From contig NZ_JBAHUQ010000013.1 in NCBI RefSeq assembly GCF_036689865.1, forward strand, positions 87,116 to 151,115: a stretch of DNA of 64,000 nucleotides, read 5' to 3'. The translations under genes and the position numbers were made by a program. Shown here piece by piece: positions 7,660-18,360 of this stretch (within the stretch, counting starts at the first letter, position 1; each line of letters starts with the position of its first letter). The DNA comes from Magnetococcus sp. PR-3 (lineage in GTDB: Bacteria; Pseudomonadota; Magnetococcia; Magnetococcales; Magnetococcaceae). Below the pieces are notes generated by a model. That model did no database searches, had not been told where the DNA came from, and worked only from the letters and a program-made list of their open reading frames with translations.

Positions 7660-10539
7660 TTACGTGTAATGCATGGTCTCCACATAGAGTACGTCAAGGT
7701 GAGCAAACATTTTTTCACGTAAGTGGTTGAACTGCTCAAAGGCAGCCTGAGCTTCAGTGGACTGTTTCTTTTCCGCCAACTCCACCAGATCTTTAATGGT
7801 CTCATGCAGTTGGCGGTGGGTGGCGACAAGTTCAGAAAACACCGGGTGTGTTTGTAAGGTCTGGCCTTCATTCATACACCACTGCCCAAACGCACAGGCT
7901 TCGGCAGAAGAGATCTCATCTGCACTCAAGGTTAACTGACCGCGTACCACCAACATCATTTTCTCAACCCAGGCCAGATGCATCTGCTTAACATCTCGGA
8001 TTTTAAAGGATGATTGACCGATGTTGAAATCCTGTTCCGCTTGACGCAGGTTGGCACTGGTCTCTTTGGTGATGTCGACCAACATGCCGCTGCTGGTGAC
8101 AATGCCATCCAGTTGTGTGGATGAGTCCATTAAGGTTTGCATGGTTTGATGCACCATAGAGGAGGATTGCACCACCAGGGCGCCGGTCTCTTTGGTTTTA
8201 AGCAGTTGTTCCCGTACAGATGCACTTTCATGGGCCACCATTTGAGCACCCGCAGAAACCTGAGAAGCTGATTGGGCAATCTCTTGGGTTCCTGTCGCCG
8301 CTTCTGTGGCTGCACGTGCAACCTCTTGTGCCGCGAGGGAGAGTTCACTGGCATTACGTGTGACCTCTTCGTTGGCATCCGATACTTGAGTAATGGCCGT
8401 TGAGATATCGGTGACACCAGCGGATTGATCATCCATGGCTTGTAAAATATTCTGGTTAATCTCGCGGAGTTTTTGAATGGAATCGCCGACCTCTTGGGTT
8501 GCCAGGGCGGCTTCTTCCGAGCGGGTGGTGATATCGCTGATCTTTTCATCAATCAACTTGGTGGCATTGCTGGTTTGGCTGGCCAGCTCTTTAACTTCAT
8601 TGGCAACCACCGCAAAACCAGCGCCAGCTTCCCCCGCACCTGCGGCTTCAATAGAGGCATTAAGGGCCAACATATTGGTTTGATCGGCAATGTTTTTGAT
8701 CATATTCACCACATTACCGATCTCTGAGGTCGAAGCTGCCAGTTCGTTCATGACCGTAATGGTGGTTTGTGCATTGGTGTTGGCCTCATTGGAGGTATCA
8801 TCTGCCTGACCCACTTGGGTCTGTACATCGGTGGAGAGTCGGGTCATCTCATCCACCGCAGCAACCACCATATTCATCGAGTTGTTAACGTTGCTAAGGT
8901 TGCTATTGACCTGCTCAATATTGCTGGTCATCTCTTCTGCAGCTGAAGCCATGGTACCGACATTCTGGCTGGCTTGTTCAGAGGCCGCTGCAATAGCGTT
9001 CACATTATTGGCCAGCTCAGAAGCCACCGAATCCAAGTTACCCACACTCTCTTCTTGAGTTTCCAGCATGCGGTTCAGGTTGGCGATTTCCCGATCAATT
9101 TTGTCGTTCTCCGTCACCACATCTTTGGACTTATCATAGTTTTCCTGAGAACTTTTAAGCATGGTTTTATTGAGAACAGACTGTTCATCCACAATGGCAT
9201 TTAGGGTGCGGGCTTGCAGGGCGATACTGCGAATATTGGTCTCCAGGTTACCCCGCATACCATTAAGGTGTTTGGTTAACCGACCCAGTTCATCTTTCTG
9301 TTTAACCTGAATGTGGGCATCCAGGTTGCCTTTAGAGAGGGTGCGGGAGAAGTTGATGATTTTATCGACGGTCTGCAGAATATTACGGCTAATCAACCAG
9401 CCGATCAGAGTTCCGATCATAAGCGCAAACAGAGTAACGGCCCACAGTGTGGTATGGGTATTATCCACCGTAGCGGCGCTTTGTTGTTTGCGCGCCGCCA
9501 TAAGGTTCCGTTCTTCTTTGGAGAAGTCAGCCATGAGTTGACGAAAGGCATCAAAGTACTGCTTTCCGCGCGCTTCGCCGACCAAATCTGCCATGTCATC
9601 CATGGTTTTGGCATGACCAATTTTACGACGTAACGCTATGGTGGGCTCGGTGACCTGTTTAATCCATGTACGGATGGTTGCTTGTGCTTGATTAAGCAGT
9701 TTAACTTGATCATCATTATCGCTAACAGTCAGCTTTAACTCCGTGACCATACTAAAGAAGGTTTTTTTACCATCGAGATAAGGGGTCAAAAAAGCTTCAT
9801 CTCCAGCCAGTAAAAAGCCACGCATGCCGGTTTCCATATCCACCGCAGCGGCAAGTATTCTCACCGCCTGGGTAATGACTTGGTTGGTATGGTTAACCCA
9901 CTGCTCATTGTTTTGCATAATCTCCAGTAAGCCTTCATCGGTCTCACCGTTGACCGCCATTGCAATCAGTTCATCAAAGATCTCATTAAACTCTTTACGG
10001 CGGATGGTCAGCTGCTCGGTCTCATTGGCAATAAACTGGTTGATTTGTGCTCGGAATTTATCAAAAAAAATGCGACCTTGCGCTTTGCCCACCAGCTTCG
10101 CCATATCGTTCATGGTTTTGGCATCACCAATCGTACGGCGTAGGGTGATGGTGGGCTCTGTTACATCTGCTTGCCAAGCTTTGAGCGTCGTAATGACTTT
10201 CTCCAGTCGCTTGACCTGTTGGGGATTATCACTGACGGTTTGTTGTAACGCTTTTAGGCTGGTATAGGTTTTAGTTTCCCCCTGGTTATAGGGGGTCAGA
10301 AAATCCTCTTTTCCCGCCAATAAATAGCCCCGCATTCCTGTTTCCATATCCACAGCTGAACTCACGATGCTGGCCGATTGGGCTAAGACATTATGGGTGT
10401 GTTCAACCCGTTCATGGGTGTGTTCAATGGTTGAAATGCTATTGATAACGATCAGGCTAATGATCACCAGTAGTGACAGCGGAATGCCGATTCCAATAAG
10501 GATTTTTATGCGTAAGGGAAGTGAAGCGAGTGCCTGCAT
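7660..10539 (-). CDS. Methyl-accepting chemotaxis protein, double CHASE3 sensor, HAMP, C-terminal CZB zinc domain
   Basis: Chemoreceptor of 959 residues in the inner membrane, signalling to CheA/CheW. TM1 is about 11-33. Two tandem CHASE3-like domains follow in an exact 170-residue register: VDMETGMRG at 63 and 233, TVSDN at 101 and 271, VTEPT at 126 and 296. TM2 is about 364-384, then HAMP. The signalling hairpin contains [18 protein letters not shown]. The C-terminal 107 residues form a chemoreceptor zinc-binding (CZB) domain with HLAW, CAFGQW and HRQLH; predicted ligands are His854, Cys882, His908 and His912, all present. The start has GGAG about 9 nt upstream of the ATG. CHASE3 ligands are unknown. 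CZB domains respond to zinc and, in Helicobacter TlpD, to hypochlorous acid. No che genes are adjacent. Confidence 0.95.
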   Translation of the reverse strand: MQALASLPLRIKILIGIGIPLSLLVIISLIVINSISTIEHTHERVEHTHNVLAQSASIVSSAVDMETGMRGYLLAGKEDFLTPYNQGETKTYTSLKALQQTVSDNPQQVKRLEKVITTLKAWQADVTEPTITLRRTIGDAKTMNDMAKLVGKAQGRIFFDKFRAQINQFIANETEQLTIRRKEFNEIFDELIAMAVNGETDEGLLEIMQNNEQWVNHTNQVITQAVRILAAAVDMETGMRGFLLAGDEAFLTPYLDGKKTFFSMVTELKLTVSDNDDQVKLLNQAQATIRTWIKQVTEPTIALRRKIGHAKTMDDMADLVGEARGKQYFDAFRQLMADFSKEERNLMAARKQQSAATVDNTHTTLWAVTLFALMIGTLIGWLISRNILQTVDKIINFSRTLSKGNLDAHIQVKQKDELGRLTKHLNGMRGNLETNIRSIALQARTLNAIVDEQSVLNKTMLKSSQENYDKSKDVVTENDKIDREIANLNRMLETQEESVGNLDSVASELANNVNAIAAASEQASQNVGTMASAAEEMTSNIEQVNSNLSNVNNSMNMVVAAVDEMTRLSTDVQTQVGQADDTSNEANTNAQTTITVMNELAASTSEIGNVVNMIKNIADQTNMLALNASIEAAGAGEAGAGFAVVANEVKELASQTSNATKLIDEKISDITTRSEEAALATQEVGDSIQKLREINQNILQAMDDQSAGVTDISTAITQVSDANEEVTRNASELSLAAQEVARAATEAATGTQEIAQSASQVSAGAQMVAHESASVREQLLKTKETGALVVQSSSMVHQTMQTLMDSSTQLDGIVTSSGMLVDITKETSANLRQAEQDFNIGQSSFKIRDVKQMHLAWVEKMMLVVRGQLTLSADEISSAEACAFGQWCMNEGQTLQTHPVFSELVATHRQLHETIKDLVELAEKKQSTEAQAAFEQFNHLREKMFAHLDVLYVETMHYT

Positions 10540-10832
10540 GTCCTAATCTCCGGCATTAATTGAGGGGAAAGGAGTAACTAACACCTAGGTATTAATTTAC
10601 GTTATCAAATGCTGAAGGGGGTTTCCTTAACAAAAAGACATGAATGTAAAATTTGTAACGCCTTGACTGAGATTCTGCTACATAAAGAATACTACAAAAA
10701 ATAAAAGCTCTATAATGTGAGATGTGTTGTGTAAGAGCTGGTTTTTGCAAAAATGTTCGCTTAGTGATTGTTTAGGATTATCAGCCTAAAGCATAAGAGC
10801 GAGGCTTAATACAGTCGTTAATTTGGCTGCTT

Positions 10833-11360
10833 TTATACTTGGGGATATGTTCGTCCGGGGGCCAGACGATTCACGAGTAAGGCAACGATAAGTAGGCAGA
10901 TAGCCCCACTTAGAGCTGGGATAAGGGCATACCAAAAGCCCAGTTGGTGAATGCTTTCAGACCCGATAACAGCAATAAGGGCAGTGGCACCACCAGGGGG
11001 GTGTAGGGTGCGGGTAATTTGCATGGCAACAATGGCTAAGGAGACCGCTAAGGCAGCGGCCAACCAGACGATCCCACCAAAAAGTTGAAATACTGCAACA
11101 CCCACCAGGGCGGAGACCAAATGACCACCCAACAGATTACGGGGTTGTGCTAACGGTGAGCCAATGGCGCCATAGATCAAAACGGCAGAAGCCCCAAAAG
11201 AGCCGATGACAAAAATAAGATCTTGTTGGGTAAACAGATCATAGTGGAGCCAGGCGACCAAGCCGATCCCAAGGAAGCTACCCAGCCAAGACCAAAAAAG
11301 GTCACGGATATTGGCGGCAGGAATGGCAGGCGCAATAAGTTGGCGGAGCAGCGTGCTCAT
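10833..11360 (-). CDS. HPP family integral membrane protein
   Basis: A 175-residue membrane protein with about four hydrophobic segments and the signature HPPGGATALIA that names the family. The ATG at 11360 (MSTLLRQ) is preferred over the longer frame because AGGTGA lies upstream and the extension is Cys/Pro-rich and unlike the family. HPP proteins are of uncertain function; a cyanobacterial and plant member has been linked to nitrite transport, but nothing here supports that substrate. The gene stands alone, with 690 bp upstream and the chemoreceptor start 290 bp downstream. Confidence 0.88.
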   Translation of the reverse strand: MSTLLRQLIAPAIPAANIRDLFWSWLGSFLGIGLVAWLHYDLFTQQDLIFVIGSFGASAVLIYGAIGSPLAQPRNLLGGHLVSALVGVAVFQLFGGIVWLAAALAVSLAIVAMQITRTLHPPGGATALIAVIGSESIHQLGFWYALIPALSGAICLLIVALLVNRLAPGRTYPQV

Positions 11361-12053
11361 GAGGTCACCTGTTGGGTCGGGACAGCACTGTTTTTGATTC
11401 CGGTAAGCCATAGCCGAGATTTTCAGCTTTGTGATGAGCTGCTGATTAATGTGGCGGAATGGCGGAAAAACAGGCGGAAGATGATTAAAACCTATGCATC
11501 TACCATAATAAGGAATTCCTAAAATGGCCAGTTGAAAATGGTTTGCGATTAGAGGGAGTAGGTGCTGAGAGGTCTGTTAAGAAGGGGAGGATAAGCTGCC
11601 TTGCGCTTGACGCTTGATGATCGAGCGAAAATTCAGGGTGTTAATGATTAGATCTGTAAGTGTTCTCAACTTTTTCAACGGTTGGCTGTGTCAGATGCCG
11701 ACACATGGCTTTTTCACGCTTTATTTGACTTGGGTTTGGTTGAGCCAAGAGGTGGCGGCAGGGTCTGGTGAAAAAACCTAAAACAAGAGCTTTGAACCCT
11801 AAAGCGCAAGCGGGCATAGGGTTTTGAGTCTGTAGCCTACAGAACCAAGATCAACGCTGACATAGGATCATCGGTTGAGGTCGGGAAGAGGGCCTTGAAG
11901 GGGGTAAGAATAGGGTGAAGCTCAAGATCAAAAGAAAGATATTATGCCTATAGGTTTTATACGGATAGCCCAGCATATTCAACATATAGGTATAAAAAAG
12001 CCCCGGTCAGAACCGGGGCTTTTTTTAATCAAGCTCTTTGTTGCTAGCTCTAC
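11361..12053. other. Non-coding interval between HPP gene and gap
   Basis: No gene is recognised in about 690 bases. It contains a 15-base near-perfect palindrome at 11829-11843 (TCTGTAG, one base, CTACAGA), which could be an operator, and the gap terminator at its right end. The part next to 11360 should hold the promoter of the HPP gene. Short frames here lack ribosome binding sites. Confidence 0.45.
11994..12027 (-). terminator. Terminator of gap
   Basis: Stem AAAAAAGCCCCGGTT-type arms around a short loop (GCCCCGGT at 12000-12007 region pairing with ACCGGGGC), flanked by A and T runs on the two sides. It lies 26 nt past the gap stop codon and would act in either direction. Confidence 0.88.
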
Positions 12054-13052
12054 TTAGGACTTGGCTTCCATGTGTAGAATAAGATCCAACACACGGTTGG
12101 AGTAACCCCACTCATTGTCATACCAAGTCATGACTTTAACCTGCTTGCCGTTCACACGGGTGCAGTCACCATCCACGATCGAGGAACGAGGGTCCCCCTG
12201 CATATCAATAGAGACCAACGGGGTATCAAAGTAACCCAGGAAGCGTGTTGTCGCTGCCTTTAAGGCTGCATTAACCTCTTCAGCAGTGGTCTCAGTACGG
12301 ACCTCCATCACGGCATCAACCAGAGAGACGTTAGGGGTCGGTACACGCACCGCTAAGCCGTCAAATTTGCCCTTCATGTTTGGCATAACCAGGCCAATGG
12401 CTGCTGCGGCACCGGTTTTGGTTGGGATCATGGAGAGTGCCGCTGCACGGGCCCGGCGTAGGTCACTGTGGGGCATGTCCAGCAGGGCTTGGTCATTGGT
12501 GTAGGCGTGAATTGTGGTCATTAAACCACGCTCAATACCAAACTTGTCATCAATGATCTTCGCCATGGGGGCCAAGCAGTTAGTGGTGCAGGAGGCGTTG
12601 GAAACAATATCGTCAGAGGCTGGGTTGTAGTCACCCTCATTAACGCCCATCACAAAGGTAGGAATATCGCCACCCGCAGGGGCAGAGATAATGACCTTTT
12701 TCGCGCCACCTTTAATATGGGCGCCAGCCGTTTCACGCTTGCGGAACAGACCTGTAGACTCCACAACATAGTCAACGTTCAGCTCACCCCAAGGCAGGTT
12801 GCCTGGGTCACGCTCTTCAAAAACAGCAATCTCTTGGCCATCAACGACAACGCCTTTGTCATTGGCTTCAACGTCCGCATTGAGCACCCCCATGACAGAG
12901 TCATATTTCAGCAGGTGTGCCAAAGATGGCTTAGGGGTCAGATCATTCAGGGCAACAATTTCAATATCTTTGAATGCGGGGTCCTGGCGCTGGGCGCGAA
13001 AGATGCTTCTACCAATGCGGCCGAAACCGTTGATGCCGATACGGATGGTCAT
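12054..13052 (-). CDS. gap: Type I glyceraldehyde-3-phosphate dehydrogenase
   Basis: Converts glyceraldehyde-3-phosphate to 1,3-bisphosphoglycerate in glycolysis, or the reverse in gluconeogenesis. The protein has 332 residues, the normal length. NAD-binding GINGFGRIGR starts at residue 6; Asp37 in ALNDLT favours NAD over NADP. The catalytic motif SNASCTTNC carries the nucleophile Cys155. WYDNEWGYSNR near the end is intact. The ATG follows GGAGAGG. pgk and tkt, often neighbours, are absent. A 9-bp inverted repeat lies 37-57 nt upstream of the start and may regulate the gene. Confidence 0.97.
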   Translation of the reverse strand: MTIRIGINGFGRIGRSIFRAQRQDPAFKDIEIVALNDLTPKPSLAHLLKYDSVMGVLNADVEANDKGVVVDGQEIAVFEERDPGNLPWGELNVDYVVESTGLFRKRETAGAHIKGGAKKVIISAPAGGDIPTFVMGVNEGDYNPASDDIVSNASCTTNCLAPMAKIIDDKFGIERGLMTTIHAYTNDQALLDMPHSDLRRARAAALSMIPTKTGAAAAIGLVMPNMKGKFDGLAVRVPTPNVSLVDAVMEVRTETTAEEVNAALKAATTRFLGYFDTPLVSIDMQGDPRSSIVDGDCTRVNGKQVKVMTWYDNEWGYSNRVLDLILHMEAKS

Positions 13053-13433
13053 GTGCCTCTCCTGATTGCAAGTCTATTTTCATTTTAATGGGCAATGGCG
13101 CATTGCCCAGGATGGGTGCGGTTCGGTTTATCTTCATCTCAAAATATAGCTAAATGAATATGTACACCGTTATGGCCTCTGGTGTCGATGGTTGCTGAAA
13201 CACAAGCTACCGCCCGGTTTTAATGCCTTCTCTACTGCAACCGGTGCGCCATAACCGCAAGTTCACTTTGTTCTGCCCAAATAGCGTTGATCCTAAAGCC
13301 AAGAAGGCATAGGCTGTGACCCTTATCGGCCACCCGTGGAAGCCTAGGTCAATTTGTTTGGCCTTTCAATCCCGTCGTGGTACCAGAATGGTAAAATTAT
13401 GCTGAAGTTTTAGAGCACGGACGGTGACAATCC
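13053..13433. other. Divergent promoter interval between gap and ratA-like gene
   Basis: No gene is seen. Apart from the dyad at 13089-13109 it contains an AT-rich segment around 13140-13165 (TATATT on the minus strand) that could be the -10 region of gap. No clear promoter could be assigned to the plus-strand gene. Confidence 0.4.
13089..13109 (-). promoter_or_regulatory. Perfect dyad in the gap leader
   Basis: TGGGCAATG at 13089-13097 and CATTGCCCA at 13101-13109 form perfect 9-bp arms around three bases. The site is 37-57 nt upstream of the gap ATG. It could be a repressor operator or a 5'-UTR hairpin. No known regulator is assigned. Confidence 0.5.
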
Positions 13434-13871
13434 ATGCCCAAGATCCAAATGAATGAAACAGTACCCTTTTCCCCCCAGCAGATGTACGACTTGGTGGTGG
13501 ATGTTGATCGTTATCCAGAATTCCTAAACTGGTGTTCTCATGCCTGTATTACCAAGCAGGACGAGGGGCAGTTTGAAGCGGAGTTGACAGTTAGCTTTAA
13601 AGGGGTGCGTGAGAAGTTCCGCACGCTGGATAAACTGGTGCCGGGGAAACGGGTCGAGATTTCGCTGGTCTCTGGTCCTTTTCGGCATCTGACCAGTTTG
13701 TGGGATTTTGAACCGGTGGGTCCTGGGGGCAAGCGCTGCCGGATTAACTTCTCCATTGATTTTAAATTCCGTAACCCTGTTCTAAATATGACCTTAGGGC
13801 CTGTCTTTAGCATTATTTCTAAACAGATGGTCAGTGATTATAGAAAACGGGCGGTGAAACTCTACCGCTAG
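13434..13871 (+). CDS. ratA: RatA/Coq10-like START-domain protein
   Basis: A 145-residue single-domain protein of the polyketide cyclase/START family. It has the family's opening FSPQQMYDLVVDVDRYPEFLNWC, central VREKFRT, and SLWDFEPVG, and ends in the amphipathic YRKRAVKLY helix. Family members include mitochondrial Coq10, a ubiquinone-binding chaperone needed for respiration, and E. coli RatA. A quinone-related role fits a respiring bacterium. smpB and ratB, frequent neighbours, are not here. The ribosome binding site is weak. The gene symbol is by family only. Confidence 0.85.
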   Translation: MPKIQMNETVPFSPQQMYDLVVDVDRYPEFLNWCSHACITKQDEGQFEAELTVSFKGVREKFRTLDKLVPGKRVEISLVSGPFRHLTSLWDFEPVGPGGKRCRINFSIDFKFRNPVLNMTLGPVFSIISKQMVSDYRKRAVKLYR

Positions 13872-13976
13872 GTGGGTCAGCAGTGGACTTTTGCTTCATG
13901 CAATGCTCCAATACCGCTTTTACTATCGCATGCGTAACTTCACGCAGCTCAAGCTGTGTTCAAGGAGTCTATATAC

Positions 13977-14984
13977 ATGATTAAGTATCTAAAACAGACG
14001 ACATTGGCCCTGGCCATGATGGTGCCCCTGTCAGGTATCGTCCATGCGGGTTCTCCCGTCGTTGGGCAGATGGGTGACTGGAAAGTAACCCTGGAAGAGG
14101 TCGACAAAAGTATAGCTGGTGAGCTATACGAGCTGGAAATCAAGATCTTTGAAGCCCGTGCCAAGGCGCTGGATGGCATGATGGTTGAGCATCTGTTGGC
14201 CTCTGAAGCTAAGAAACAGGGGATCACCATTGATCAGCTGGAGAAGAAAGAGGTCAATGACAAGATTACCCCTGTCAGTGATGCTCAAATTAGCCAGTTC
14301 ATCAAACAAAACGGGGCACGCCTTCCCAATGGTGGGGTGGGCATGGAGTCTCGTGTTAAGGAGTATATGGAAGAGGCACAGGCCAAAAAATTTCGGGCCA
14401 TGTTGCTTCAACAGCTTATGGCTGACCTTGCGGTGACAACCAATCTGCCTGAGCCTGAAGAGCCCCGCTATACCCTTACTTCAGAGATGAAACCGGCCTT
14501 GGGCCCAGCCAATGCCCCTGTCACCATTGTGGAGTTCTCTGATTTTGAATGCCCGTACTGCCGTAAAGTACAGCCTGCATTACAGAAAATTAAAGAGACT
14601 TACGGAGACCGTGTCAAGCTGGTGTTCCGCCACTACCCGCTCTCTTTCCACAAAAAAGCGCCTTTGGCTTCCAAAGCTTCTATGTGTGCGGGTGACCAAA
14701 AGCAGTTCTGGGCTTACCATGACGCACTGTTTGAAGAGGGTGTAGACCTGAACCGTGCCGGGCTGGACAAAGTAGCCATGACGTTGAAGATGGATATGGC
14801 CACCTTTAAAGCATGTTTGGACAGTGATAAATATCAGGCCAAACTGGATGCTGACCTGGCTGAGGGCCAAGCCTTAGGTGTAACAGGTACGCCCACCTTT
14901 TTTGTCAATGGACGTAAAAGCTCTGGTGCTTTGCCCTATGGTAGCCTGAAACAGATGGTGGATCAGGAACTGACCCAAAAATAA
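13977..14984 (+). CDS. Secreted DsbA-like thiol oxidoreductase with helical N-terminal domain
   Basis: A 335-residue periplasmic protein. The ATG at 13977 follows AAGGAG and gives a clear signal peptide (1-24, ending VHAG). Residues about 30-155 are helical and charged and resemble the N-terminal region of SurA/PpiC-type chaperones. From about 170 a DsbA-type thioredoxin fold follows, with the active site CPYC at 192-195 and the cis-Pro loop GVTGTPTFFVNG. It should form or rearrange disulfides in exported proteins. It resembles the thioredoxin_4 group (BdbD, DsbG-like) more than classical DsbA. A terminator follows at 15019-15053. The role of the N-terminal domain is unknown. Confidence 0.9.
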   Translation: MIKYLKQTTLALAMMVPLSGIVHAGSPVVGQMGDWKVTLEEVDKSIAGELYELEIKIFEARAKALDGMMVEHLLASEAKKQGITIDQLEKKEVNDKITPVSDAQISQFIKQNGARLPNGGVGMESRVKEYMEEAQAKKFRAMLLQQLMADLAVTTNLPEPEEPRYTLTSEMKPALGPANAPVTIVEFSDFECPYCRKVQPALQKIKETYGDRVKLVFRHYPLSFHKKAPLASKASMCAGDQKQFWAYHDALFEEGVDLNRAGLDKVAMTLKMDMATFKACLDSDKYQAKLDADLAEGQALGVTGTPTFFVNGRKSSGALPYGSLKQMVDQELTQK

Positions 14985-15510
14985 GCTACAGCTTATCGCT
15001 GTTGCGCTTGTTTTATAGAAAAGGGTGCCCTTGTTAGGGTGCCCTTTTTTTTATCAGTATTGATAAGCTCTATCCATAGATATAAGAAAATGATCGACTT
15101 TTTGCTTTGTCACAAATGTTGATATTTTATCGAATCCCAGACCGGTTCATGCTATGGTTCGGGGATTTCTCAACCATTTAACGTATGATGGTTGGTGAAC
15201 TTCCTCTATTAGTTACACTGCATCTCTTGTTCTTTAGAGTCTGTGATATTTCCTAACCTAATGTATTATTAGTCGGGTTTGGTGTTTTAGATTTTTTACA
15301 CCAGAGGTCTGTCGTGTCGACTTGTATTTGCTGAACGTCTGTCTGGTTAAGATCAAAATGGACAAGGTTTGTGCGTGCCTAGGTTGTGATAAATTAAGAT
15401 ATACCGCTAAAATATTGATCTATGTTTGGTATGTGCTGAAGTCTAATGTAACAGAGTCGCAGGAATGGTGACGGCGATTTTGCTATAAATAGGATATTAG
15501 GGGAACCTAG
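14985..15510. other. Interval upstream of the second chemoreceptor
   Basis: No gene. It contains the terminator at 15019-15053 and a weak inverted repeat around 15171-15196 (CAACCAT and ATGGTTG). The rest is AT-rich and presumably carries the promoter and a long leader for the chemoreceptor at 15511; I could not assign a -35/-10 pair. Confidence 0.4.
15019..15053 (+). terminator. Terminator after DsbA-like gene
   Basis: AAAGGGTGCCC and GGGTGCCCTTT arms around TTGTT, followed by eight T. Two central G-T wobble pairs are allowed in RNA, giving a 12-bp stem. Confidence 0.85.
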
Positions 15511-17949
15511 ATGTCTGTGCTCAACTATATGCTTGGACTCTCCATTAAGAAAAAGATGTGGATTGTCGCTATCTGCTCCATTGTGGTGGAGCTGTTCCTT
15601 ATTGTGCCCAATTATCAGCTGATTCAGAGCAGTGAAGCCGAGGTTGAGGCGCAGATTATTGAGGTAGAGAAAGAGCTGAATAGTCTTGGTGTACTGCAGA
15701 GTCGCCAGGGGGTGGTTTCAGACTTAATGAAATCGGTCTTGACCATCAACCAAGGTATTACCCTGATTGCCGATGAAGAAGAGGGATGGGACACTAACCG
15801 TCTGGCACAGGTTGTTAAGGCGTACCAAACATCACGTGAAAATCTAGAGGCGATGTGGCCACCTGGTAGTGATCGGGATCCGTTGGATGAACTGCTGGAA
15901 AATGTTGAGATTATCATTAGCATGGGTATGGAGTATGAGCCTGGTGATGATGAAGAGCGTGAGTCCCTGCTTAATGGTATGAATTTGATGATGGTCGACC
16001 TGATGCACAGCATCAATGGGGTCAACGCCATTTATCGTGATTATATGGAAGGTAAAATCAACACCGCTTCGAAGGCCATTATGGCTGGGGTTAAAAAGGC
16101 TGAAACCCAGGTGGGTGAGCTCGGCCATACATCCTTACAAGCCATGATCTTTCAATTTGCAGTGGTTGTTCTGCTGGTCATACTGATGGCGATTATTCTG
16201 ATCTGGATTTTGGGTCGCCTTGAACATATTCGTGTGGTGTTCCGTGAAGTTAAAGAGGGTCGTATTACGGCCCGTGTTCCCGATACGCCTTGGCACGATG
16301 AAATTTGGGAAATTTCGGATGGGGTGAATGAGACCCTAATGGAACTAACCAAGTTGATCCGGGAGATTCGCATTCATGTTGCGGGCACACTGCCACCTGT
16401 AAGCCAAGAGTTTGCGGATGCTGTCAGTCGCTTAAACCAGGCGGTCTCTTCGGTCTTTGGTGCCATTACCAAGGCGGATGAGGCCAACGATAATCTCTCG
16501 GTTAAGATCAGTGATAATGTAAAAGCTGCAACTGAGTGGATTGTAGAGGCTTTGGAAGAGATCTCTAAATCAGCAGCCACCCAGGCTGAAGCGGCCGGGC
16601 ATGTTGCGGATTCTGCAGATGAAGGTAGTAACCGTAGTAGCCGGCTCTCCTCGGCCATCGATGAGATGGCGGGTAATGTGGACTCTGTAAGTATCAGCAT
16701 TAATGATATTTCTGGCCTTATGGAAGAGATGCACCAGACCATACGGGACAATGCTACCAGTCAAAAGCAGGTCTTGGAGTTTAGTGAAAGTGCTGTGCGT
16801 GAAGCCAGTGAAGCGGCTGTACAAGTTGAAGAGACCCAGCATGTGATGGCCTCTTTGGCCTCATCAGCCAACGAAATTGGTAAAGCGGTTAGTAGCATTA
16901 AGAACATTGCCAAGCAGACCAACATGCTGGCCTTGAACGCCTCAATTGAAGCGGCGGGTGCAGGGGAGGCTGGTAAAGGTTTTGCCGTGGTGGCCAATGA
17001 GGTTAAAGAGCTGGCTCAACAGACTGAGCAAGCCACCAATATGATTAATCAGCGGGTAGAAGAGATCCAGGCGGGTACCCAGGATGCCACCAATCGGGTT
17101 ATGCAAACGGTAGAGGTGGTCAACATGCTGGCCGAGACCAACCGTCAAGTTGGTGATATGGCCCAAGAGCAGAGTGCCCGTGTTGAAGAGGTGAATGAAG
17201 CGGTTGAGGGGGTGGCCAATGCAACCAACAGTGTGGCCAAAAACCTGGATGAGCTCTCCAGTAATGCGCAAGATGTTTCCCAGACCGTCGCTGAGCTGAG
17301 CGCAAGTGCCCAAGCGCTTTCCAGCACCGCAACCTCTATGGCCAGCAATGCCACAGAGGCCCGTGAGCAGTCCTCCAAAGCCAACGAACATGCTACTCAG
17401 GTACTGGCTTCAGTGGGTATGGCCATTGCTGCGACCGAAATGATGGGTAAGGAGATGGGCCATGTGACCCACGGTTTGGGTAACTTGGAAGTCACAACCC
17501 ACACCATCAACTTATTCATTGGGGTCCTGGGTGAAGTAGAAGATAAGCTTAACCATGCCCAGCAGGCCTTTAACCTGGGTGCAGAGCCGTTGGAGATGAG
17601 TCTGATCAAAGGTTCATTGTTAGCTTGGCTCTCTAAGCTGGAACAGCATGCCTCTGGTGATCTAAAACTTCAGGATGGTGGGGATCCTCTAAGCTCGCAG
17701 TTAGGGCAGTGGCTTTATCATCCCGAGTCTGGCGGCAAGCTCAGCCATCTGCCGATCTATCAAGTGGTAGACCAGAGCAATAAAAAGCTGCATGAATTGG
17801 CCACAGAGGTGGTGAAACTGTTTGACCGTAAAGAGAAAGAAGCCGCCAATACCACACTGGATCATTTGCATGAAGAGCGAGGTAAGCTTTTTGCGGCATT
17901 GGATGATCTCTACCATATGGCGATTGAAGTGGAACGGGGCCGGCAATAG
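15511..17949 (+). CDS. Methyl-accepting chemotaxis protein with helical sensor and degenerate CZB domain
   Basis: Chemoreceptor of 812 residues. TM1 is about 17-34, a periplasmic helical bundle spans about 35-210, and TM2 is about 211-235. A HAMP-like region and a long coiled coil follow, with the signalling tip [18 protein letters not shown]. The last 118 residues align with the CZB domain of the receptor at 7660-10539, but the zinc ligands are mostly lost. The first His is Leu703 (LLAW), the Cys is Ser729 (SQLGQW) and the third-site His is Asn757; only His761 remains. It probably cannot bind zinc there. The ATG follows AGGGGA. The sensor resembles no named ligand-binding family that I can identify. 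A terminator follows at 17971-18001. Confidence 0.94.
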   Translation: MSVLNYMLGLSIKKKMWIVAICSIVVELFLIVPNYQLIQSSEAEVEAQIIEVEKELNSLGVLQSRQGVVSDLMKSVLTINQGITLIADEEEGWDTNRLAQVVKAYQTSRENLEAMWPPGSDRDPLDELLENVEIIISMGMEYEPGDDEERESLLNGMNLMMVDLMHSINGVNAIYRDYMEGKINTASKAIMAGVKKAETQVGELGHTSLQAMIFQFAVVVLLVILMAIILIWILGRLEHIRVVFREVKEGRITARVPDTPWHDEIWEISDGVNETLMELTKLIREIRIHVAGTLPPVSQEFADAVSRLNQAVSSVFGAITKADEANDNLSVKISDNVKAATEWIVEALEEISKSAATQAEAAGHVADSADEGSNRSSRLSSAIDEMAGNVDSVSISINDISGLMEEMHQTIRDNATSQKQVLEFSESAVREASEAAVQVEETQHVMASLASSANEIGKAVSSIKNIAKQTNMLALNASIEAAGAGEAGKGFAVVANEVKELAQQTEQATNMINQRVEEIQAGTQDATNRVMQTVEVVNMLAETNRQVGDMAQEQSARVEEVNEAVEGVANATNSVAKNLDELSSNAQDVSQTVAELSASAQALSSTATSMASNATEAREQSSKANEHATQVLASVGMAIAATEMMGKEMGHVTHGLGNLEVTTHTINLFIGVLGEVEDKLNHAQQAFNLGAEPLEMSLIKGSLLAWLSKLEQHASGDLKLQDGGDPLSSQLGQWLYHPESGGKLSHLPIYQVVDQSNKKLHELATEVVKLFDRKEKEAANTTLDHLHEERGKLFAALDDLYHMAIEVERGRQ

Positions 17950-17970
17950 CAGTGTTACCGATCAAATCTT

Positions 17971-18001
17971 AAAAAGGGGGGCATGATGCCTCCCTTTTTT
18001 T
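17971..18001 (+). terminator. Terminator after second chemoreceptor
   Basis: AAAGGGGGGCAT pairs with ATGCCTCCCTTT (one G-T wobble) with a T run after it, 22 nt past the stop codon. Confidence 0.85.
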
Positions 18002-18215
18002 ATGTAAAAAGACTGACAGTAAACTATTTTCACAGATCACCCATTTGCCGAGGTAATGGGGTGTATGCCTTTTTTTGTTCTAAGAATAACCCCCATAAAT
18101 ACAACTGCATATCTGATATATAACCCCAATTATTGTATGCGAAAAAATGAATGTATAGACATCATCTCCTGAATAATCAATGATGTGTGCGCAAAAAATG
18201 TCTGATTTGTCGCTT

Positions 18216-18245
18216 TTGACATTCAAAAAAATTTGCTTTTATAAA
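18216..18245 (+). promoter_or_regulatory. Sigma-70-type promoter for heme-motif chemoreceptor
   Basis: TTGACA at 18216-18221 and TATAAA at 18240-18245 (18-nt spacer; TTATAA in the same place gives 17). It would yield a leader of about 110 nt before the ATG at 18361. Confidence 0.6.
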
Positions 18246-18360
18246 ACACGAATCAAATAATTGTTCTTTTGACTCTTGGTTAAGTTGATTGAGTTTGCGT
18301 TCTCCCTTTCCCTGAACCATCTGCCTGTTATGGAAATGGTCTCATTGGAGCAAAAAGTCC

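Larger units (their letters stand above)
17950..18360. other. AT-rich interval with terminator and promoter
   Basis: No gene. It contains the terminator of the preceding chemoreceptor and a near-consensus sigma-70 promoter at 18216-18245 for the next one. The AT-rich block 18060-18250 lies between them. Confidence 0.55.
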
